Source: Kiritimatiellales bacterium
GTDB lineage: Bacteria > Verrucomicrobiota > Kiritimatiellia > Kiritimatiellales > Pontiellaceae
DNA: 11,142 nt
Assembly (NCBI GenBank): GCA_021734595.1
Contig: JAIPIO010000127.1
Coordinates: 1-11,142 of the forward strand
Direction of reading: 5' to 3'
In this document: piece by piece, positions 7,291 to 11,142 of the stretch
Numbering within the stretch: the stretch's first letter is position 1
Layout: each line of letters begins with the position of its first letter
The notes under the pieces: generated by a model
Database searches by the model: none
Seen by the model: the letters and a program-made list of their open reading frames with translations, nothing else
What the model was told of the DNA's origin: nothing
Position numbers and translations under genes: made by a program

Positions 7291-10200
7291 TCAGTCCGCT
7301 AAAACCTCATCCATGCAATTCTGCAAATGTCTGGCCAGGATCTGCGCATTGGGTTCATGCATCAACCCGCGGTGGTCGCCGGGAATCAGGAAAAGCTCAT
7401 AATCATCCACCAGCGAATGCCAACCCATCGAAAGATCCGGCAGGAACCGCGAATTCAGCAGGTCCGGGCGGAACAGGTTTACTTTGCCTGGATAATACCG
7501 GGCATAATAATTCCAGTCCGCGTCCATGTTCCGCTTGTAAACCTCATCGCGGTTCTTCAGGACACCATGCGCCACCTTGATCTCCAATTCCCGTGCCACC
7601 TCTGCCTTTTGCGTGACAAAAAACCGGTTGACAATCCGGTTCATGACCAACCGTTTCTTGGCATCAAAACTCAATGTCATGAAGGCTTTCCAGCGCTCGC
7701 GGTTGTACTGCTTCCGCAGTCTCTTATCGATCGGAACATGCGCCCATGCGTCAAACAGCGCCAGCAGGGAAACCTCGAGGCCCTGTTCCTTCAACTGCAC
7801 CGCCATCTCCGCCGCAATTGTTCCGCCGTAACACCACCCCGCCAGCAGATACGGCCCGGTCGGGTAGAACTCCGTCAGCAACCCCACATAGTGCGCGGCC
7901 ATCGCTTCAATCGAGTTGTGCATGTGGTCAAGATCATGAAGTCCCAGCGATTGGAAACCGTAACAGGGCTGATCGCTCTTCAAATGATGAACCAGATTGG
8001 CGTACATCAGCACATCGCCGGGCGCGGTATGCAGGAAGAACAACGGAACATTGTTTTCATTCCCGCGCTTCAAGGTGACCAGCGACGACCATTTCAGGTC
8101 ATCCGACTCCACCGCGAAATTGGAGTGCATCGCCGGGATCATCTCTTCGATGACCGGATACTGGAAGAGCTGTTCCACCCGCAGCGTGTAGCCCGATTCA
8201 GCCAACCGGTCGATCAGACGGATCGCCAGCAGCGAATGCCCGCCCAGTTCAAAAAAGTTGTCCCGCACGCCAACCCGATCAAGATTCAGCACTTCCTTCC
8301 ATATCTGCGCCAGCGCCCGCTCATCGGGCGTACGCGGCGCCACAAACTGTTCCGACGCCGCCAACGCGGATGCGTCCGGATCCGGCAGCGCCTTGCGGTT
8401 TACCTTGCCGTTGGGTGTCAGCGGAATTTCATCCAGCTCGACAAACGTCAGCGGAACCATATAGTCAGGCAGGCTCTCCTTGAGCAGGTTCCGCAGACTG
8501 GAAATATCGACCTCGCTGTTTTCCAGGCATTGGAAATATCCTGCAAGCTGGTTGTTGCCGTCCGGTCCCTGGTAGGCATTCGCCACGGCCTGTTTCACTC
8601 CCGCATGCCGCTCCATGACCTTTTCAATCTCTTCCAGCTCAATACGGAAGCCGCGCACCTTCACCTGGAAGTCCACCCGCCCGAGACATTCCACCCGCCC
8701 GTCCGGCAGCCGGCTTGCCAGGTCGCCGGTCTTGTACATCCGCTCCCCCGGGCGGAACGGATCGGGCACAAATGCCGACTGGGTCAATCCCTCGCGTTTA
8801 TAGTATCCGCACGACAACCCTTCACCGCCGATCCACAGCTCCCCGGTCACGCCGATCGGAACGGCCTGCAACTCATCATCGAGGATGTAAAGCGAGGTAT
8901 TGGCAATCGGCCGCCCGATGGAAACCGACCCTTGATCGCCGCGCCGCACCTCTTCGATGCTTGACCAGACCGTGGTTTCCGTCGGTCCGTACATGTTCCA
9001 CAGTTCGCCGCCACCTGCGAGCAGCGCATCCGCCAGCTCACGCGGCCAGCCCTCGCCGCCACACAACATTTTCAGGTGTGGGGCCCCCTGCCAGCCGCTG
9101 TTCAGCAGCATGCGCCATGTGGCGGGGGTGGCCTGCAGCACCGTACCGGTTTTATCAATCTGCTCCGCCAACAAGCGGCCGTTCATCACCGTCTCTTGCG
9201 GCAAAATGGCCACCCGCGCACCGGTGATCAGCGGCAGGTAGAGCTCCAACCCCGCGATGTCGAAACACGGCGTAGTGATCGCCAGCAGCGTATCATCCGG
9301 CGTCAGCCCCGGCTGCCGCTGCATCGACAGCAGAAAGTTGACAAACGGCCGGTGCGCAATCTGCACCCCCTTGGGGTTCCCGGTCGAGCCCGACGTGTAA
9401 ATCATGTAGGCGAGGTTCCCGGAGGACACCCCGACTGATGGATTTTTATCGGGGTAGGCGGAAAGATCCAGTCCGTCAAGCGTAATGCATGATCCGCAAT
9501 TTACAATTCCAGCTACCGAAATTTCGGTGACAAGTAAAACCGAATCGGAATCCCCGATCATGTAGGCAATGCGGTCCGGCGGGTAGATCGGATCAAGCGG
9601 CACGTAGGCGCCGCCGGCTTTCCAGATCGCCAGTTCCGTAATCACCAGTTCCGGGCCGCGCTCGAGGCACACGCAGACTTTGCTTTCCGCCTTAACGCCC
9701 CTTTCAATCAACAGATGCGCCAGCCGGTTGGCGCGTGCATTCATTTCCGCATAGGTAATGGACGTACCTTCAAACAGAATAGCCGGTGCATCCGGACTCT
9801 TTTCAACCTGCTCCTCGATCAGCTGATGTGTGCATTTATCCCGCTGATGGTCGGTCTGTGTCGCATTCCACTCCACCAGTATCCGCTCGCGCTCGGTCTT
9901 TGAAAACAGCGGTATCCGCGAAACGGTCAGCGACGGGTCGGCGCAAGCGTTTTGCAGGACATTCTCGAAATGATCCGCCATGCGCTTGATCGTCGCACGG
10001 TCAAACAAATCGCTGTTGTACGAAACCGAGCCGCGCATGCCCAGCTCGTCATCATCGACGGCGAACCACATATCGGTCTGGGCCAGCCCGTTGTCCACCT
10101 CCGCTTCACGCGTGGGCAACTCGCCGAGTTTCAACTGCGGATAGGGATAGTTGTTCAGGCTGAGCATCACCTGGTAAAGCGGCGGCAGGCTGGTATCGCG

Positions 10201-11142
10201 GGTAACATTGAGCAGTTCCACCACCCGCTCGAACGAAAGCTCCTGGTGTGCAAACGCGTCGAGTGCGGTCTGTTTCACCCGCTGGAGCAGTTCGCGGAAA
10301 GAAATATCGCGTGCCACATCCGTGCGCAGCACCACATTGTTCAGAAACAGCCCGATCACCGGTTCCGTCTCCGTCGGCGAACGGTTGGCCACCGGCGTCC
10401 CGATAATAATATCCTCCTGGCCGCTGTAGCGTGCCATCATCACCTTGAAAGCGGCCAGCAGCGTCATGAACGGAGTCACATCCTCGGCATGGCTGCGTTT
10501 TCGAACCAGGTGCTGCAGCGGTTTCGGGAAATCAAACAGCACCACCTCCCCCTTCGTCGTGCGTGCCACCGTGCGCGGGCGGTCGTGCGGAAGTTCCAGG
10601 GTCTGGAAATTCTCCAGTTTGTTTTTCCAATAGTTGGAAAGTTCCTTCGACTGCCCGGCTTCGAACGAACTCCGCTGCCAGACCGCGTAGTCGCCATAGC
10701 GGATTTTCAATTCCGGCAGCTCCGCTGGCCGGCCCTCCACCGCCGCGCTGTAGAGTTCCTGCAGTTCGGACATGAAATTGCCGCCGGACCAGCCGTCGGC
10801 GATGATATGATGGATTTTCCAGATCATATCGAACTGCGCTTCGGCGGTCTGGTAGAGCTTGACGTTCCACAGCGGCCCTTTCCTGATGTCAATCGGCGCA
10901 GCAGCCTCTTCACGCTGCTGCCGCTTGATTTCGGCCTCGCGCCCGCGGGTATCGATCAGCGGCACTTCGACCGGCGTGAATGGCGCAACCACGCGCATCG
11001 GCTCATCGTTTTCAAACTTATAGGTGCTGCGCAGCACATCATGCCGCCGCACAATGGTGTCCACACACGAACGGAACAGGTCCACATCCAGCGCGCCATC
11101 GATGGTATAGCCCCAGACAATGTTGTAGATCGACGCGCCGTC
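7291..11142 (-). CDS. NRPS module B, C-A-T-TE, glycine code, cysteine thioesterase (5' end missing)
   Basis: The frame is open to the right edge; 1283 residues are visible, starting inside a condensation domain (DGASIYNIVWGYTIDGALDV), and are numbered from there. Condensation (~1-400) has HHIIADG (111-117) and IIGTPVANR. Adenylation (~420-920) has all motifs in good form: YTSGSTGNPKG (582-592), FDIAGLE with D628, NMYGPTETT (716-724), YKTGDL with D807, GRVDFQVKVRG and NGKVNRK with K913. The carrier serine is S970 in GGHS. The thioesterase (~1030-1283) carries G-W-C1104-Y-G, with D1131 and H1257 completing a Cys-Asp-His triad. The pocket DILQLGMVW plus lysine predicts glycine. The enzyme would activate glycine as AMP-ester, hold it on phosphopantetheine, join it to an upstream acyl or peptidyl donor and release the product. 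From the C-A linker on it is closely similar to the following gene, its likely operon partner. Whether further modules lie upstream cannot be seen. Confidence 0.93.
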   Translation of the reverse strand, partial: DGASIYNIVWGYTIDGALDVDLFRSCVDTIVRRHDVLRSTYKFENDEPMRVVAPFTPVEVPLIDTRGREAEIKRQQREEAAAPIDIRKGPLWNVKLYQTAEAQFDMIWKIHHIIADGWSGGNFMSELQELYSAAVEGRPAELPELKIRYGDYAVWQRSSFEAGQSKELSNYWKNKLENFQTLELPHDRPRTVARTTKGEVVLFDFPKPLQHLVRKRSHAEDVTPFMTLLAAFKVMMARYSGQEDIIIGTPVANRSPTETEPVIGLFLNNVVLRTDVARDISFRELLQRVKQTALDAFAHQELSFERVVELLNVTRDTSLPPLYQVMLSLNNYPYPQLKLGELPTREAEVDNGLAQTDMWFAVDDDELGMRGSVSYNSDLFDRATIKRMADHFENVLQNACADPSLTVSRIPLFSKTERERILVEWNATQTDHQRDKCTHQLIEEQVEKSPDAPAILFEGTSITYAEMNARANRLAHLLIERGVKAESKVCVCLERGPELVITELAIWKAGGAYVPLDPIYPPDRIAYMIGDSDSVLLVTEISVAGIVNCGSCITLDGLDLSAYPDKNPSVGVSSGNLAYMIYTSGSTGNPKGVQIAHRPFVNFLLSMQRQPGLTPDDTLLAITTPCFDIAGLELYLPLITGARVAILPQETVMNGRLLAEQIDKTGTVLQATPATWRMLLNSGWQGAPHLKMLCGGEGWPRELADALLAGGGELWNMYGPTETTVWSSIEEVRRGDQGSVSIGRPIANTSLYILDDELQAVPIGVTGELWIGGEGLSCGYYKREGLTQSAFVPDPFRPGERMYKTGDLASRLPDGRVECLGRVDFQVKVRGFRIELEEIEKVMERHAGVKQAVANAYQGPDGNNQLAGYFQCLENSEVDISSLRNLLKESLPDYMVPLTFVELDEIPLTPNGKVNRKALPDPDASALAASEQFVAPRTPDERALAQIWKEVLNLDRVGVRDNFFELGGHSLLAIRLIDRLAESGYTLRVEQLFQYPVIEEMIPAMHSNFAVESDDLKWSSLVTLKRGNENNVPLFFLHTAPGDVLMYANLVHHLKSDQPCYGFQSLGLHDLDHMHNSIEAMAAHYVGLLTEFYPTGPYLLAGWCYGGTIAAEMAVQLKEQGLEVSLLALFDAWAHVPIDKRLRKQYNRERWKAFMTLSFDAKKRLVMNRIVNRFFVTQKAEVARELEIKVAHGVLKNRDEVYKRNMDADWNYYARYYPGKVNLFRPDLLNSRFLPDLSMGWHSLVDDYELFLIPGDHRGLMHEPNAQILARHLQNCMDEVLAD
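8521..8535. repeat. TTCCA-N5-TGGAA palindrome inside NRPS module B
   Basis: TTCCAGGCATTGGAA, encoding FQCLE on the minus strand, in a variable part of the adenylation C-terminal subdomain. Module A has a different sequence there (YTIEAE). It may be a repeat inserted in frame or chance. Confidence 0.35.
10594..10639. repeat. Two TTCCA-N5-TGGAA palindromes inside the module B condensation domain
   Basis: TTCCAGGGTCTGGAA (10594-10608) and TTCCAATAGTTGGAA (10625-10639) lie 31 bases apart, centre to centre. The first is identical to the intergenic copy at 3063-3077, and the spacing equals that of the intergenic pair. On the minus strand they encode FQTLE and SNYWK, which suit the normal condensation-domain sequence, so coding constraint may explain part of the match. 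Confidence 0.35.

Noticed and set aside
7327..8964. Long open frame (545 codons) on the plus strand opposite NRPS module B
   Set aside because: It mirrors the codon phase of the NRPS gene in GC-rich DNA and shows no known domain; the opposite strand carries a fully motif-supported protein.
1..11142. tRNA, rRNA, CRISPR array or epimerase/methyltransferase NRPS domains
   Set aside because: None was seen: no cloverleaf or rRNA-like sequence, no regularly spaced direct repeats, and no extra domain between A and T or after T other than the thioesterases.

Overview
The window looks like bacterial chromosome with a moderately high GC content. It probably comes from the PVC superphylum, with Kiritimatiellota or Verrucomicrobia-like bacteria most likely. 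Three things point there. First, a GreA-family factor of about 705 aa has a very long N-terminal extension, a form I know from chlamydiae and relatives. Second, short palindromes of the form TTCCA-N5-TGGAA cluster at gene ends. Third, the overall codon style fits. The placement is an inference; there is no rRNA in the window to settle it.

Layout, with every recognised gene on the minus strand, so transcription runs right to left. Positions 7291-11142 hold a nonribosomal peptide synthetase (NRPS) module with domain order condensation-adenylation-carrier-thioesterase (C-A-T-TE); its 5' end lies beyond the right edge. After 95 bases comes a second, complete C-A-T-TE synthetase (3125-7195). After another 100 bases carrying two TTCCA/TGGAA palindromes comes the long greA (907-3024). 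A gene-free stretch of about 350 bases with more palindromes and hairpins follows. Positions 1-557 hold the N-terminal part of a DDE transposase from an insertion sequence that runs off the left edge.

The two synthetases are clear paralogues from the C-A linker onward, but their C domains are much less alike, so an A-T-TE cassette appears to have been duplicated or recombined next to different C domains. Aligned by eye to GrsA-PheA, both A domains give the pocket DILQLGMVW plus the A10 lysine. This is very close to the known glycine code DILQLGLIWK, so both modules are predicted to select glycine.

The two modules differ at catalytic positions. The upstream one (B) has intact A motifs and a TE with cysteine as nucleophile (G-W-C-Y-G). 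The downstream one (A) has alanine at that position (G-W-A-Y-G), Asn for the near-invariant Asp of A7, and a degraded A5 motif, yet it keeps a full open frame, an intact HHxxxDG condensation site and the carrier serine. The most interesting possibility is that a neofunctionalised or partly dead module works beside a cysteine-thioesterase module. The greA and transposase genes are probably unrelated to the peptide pathway.
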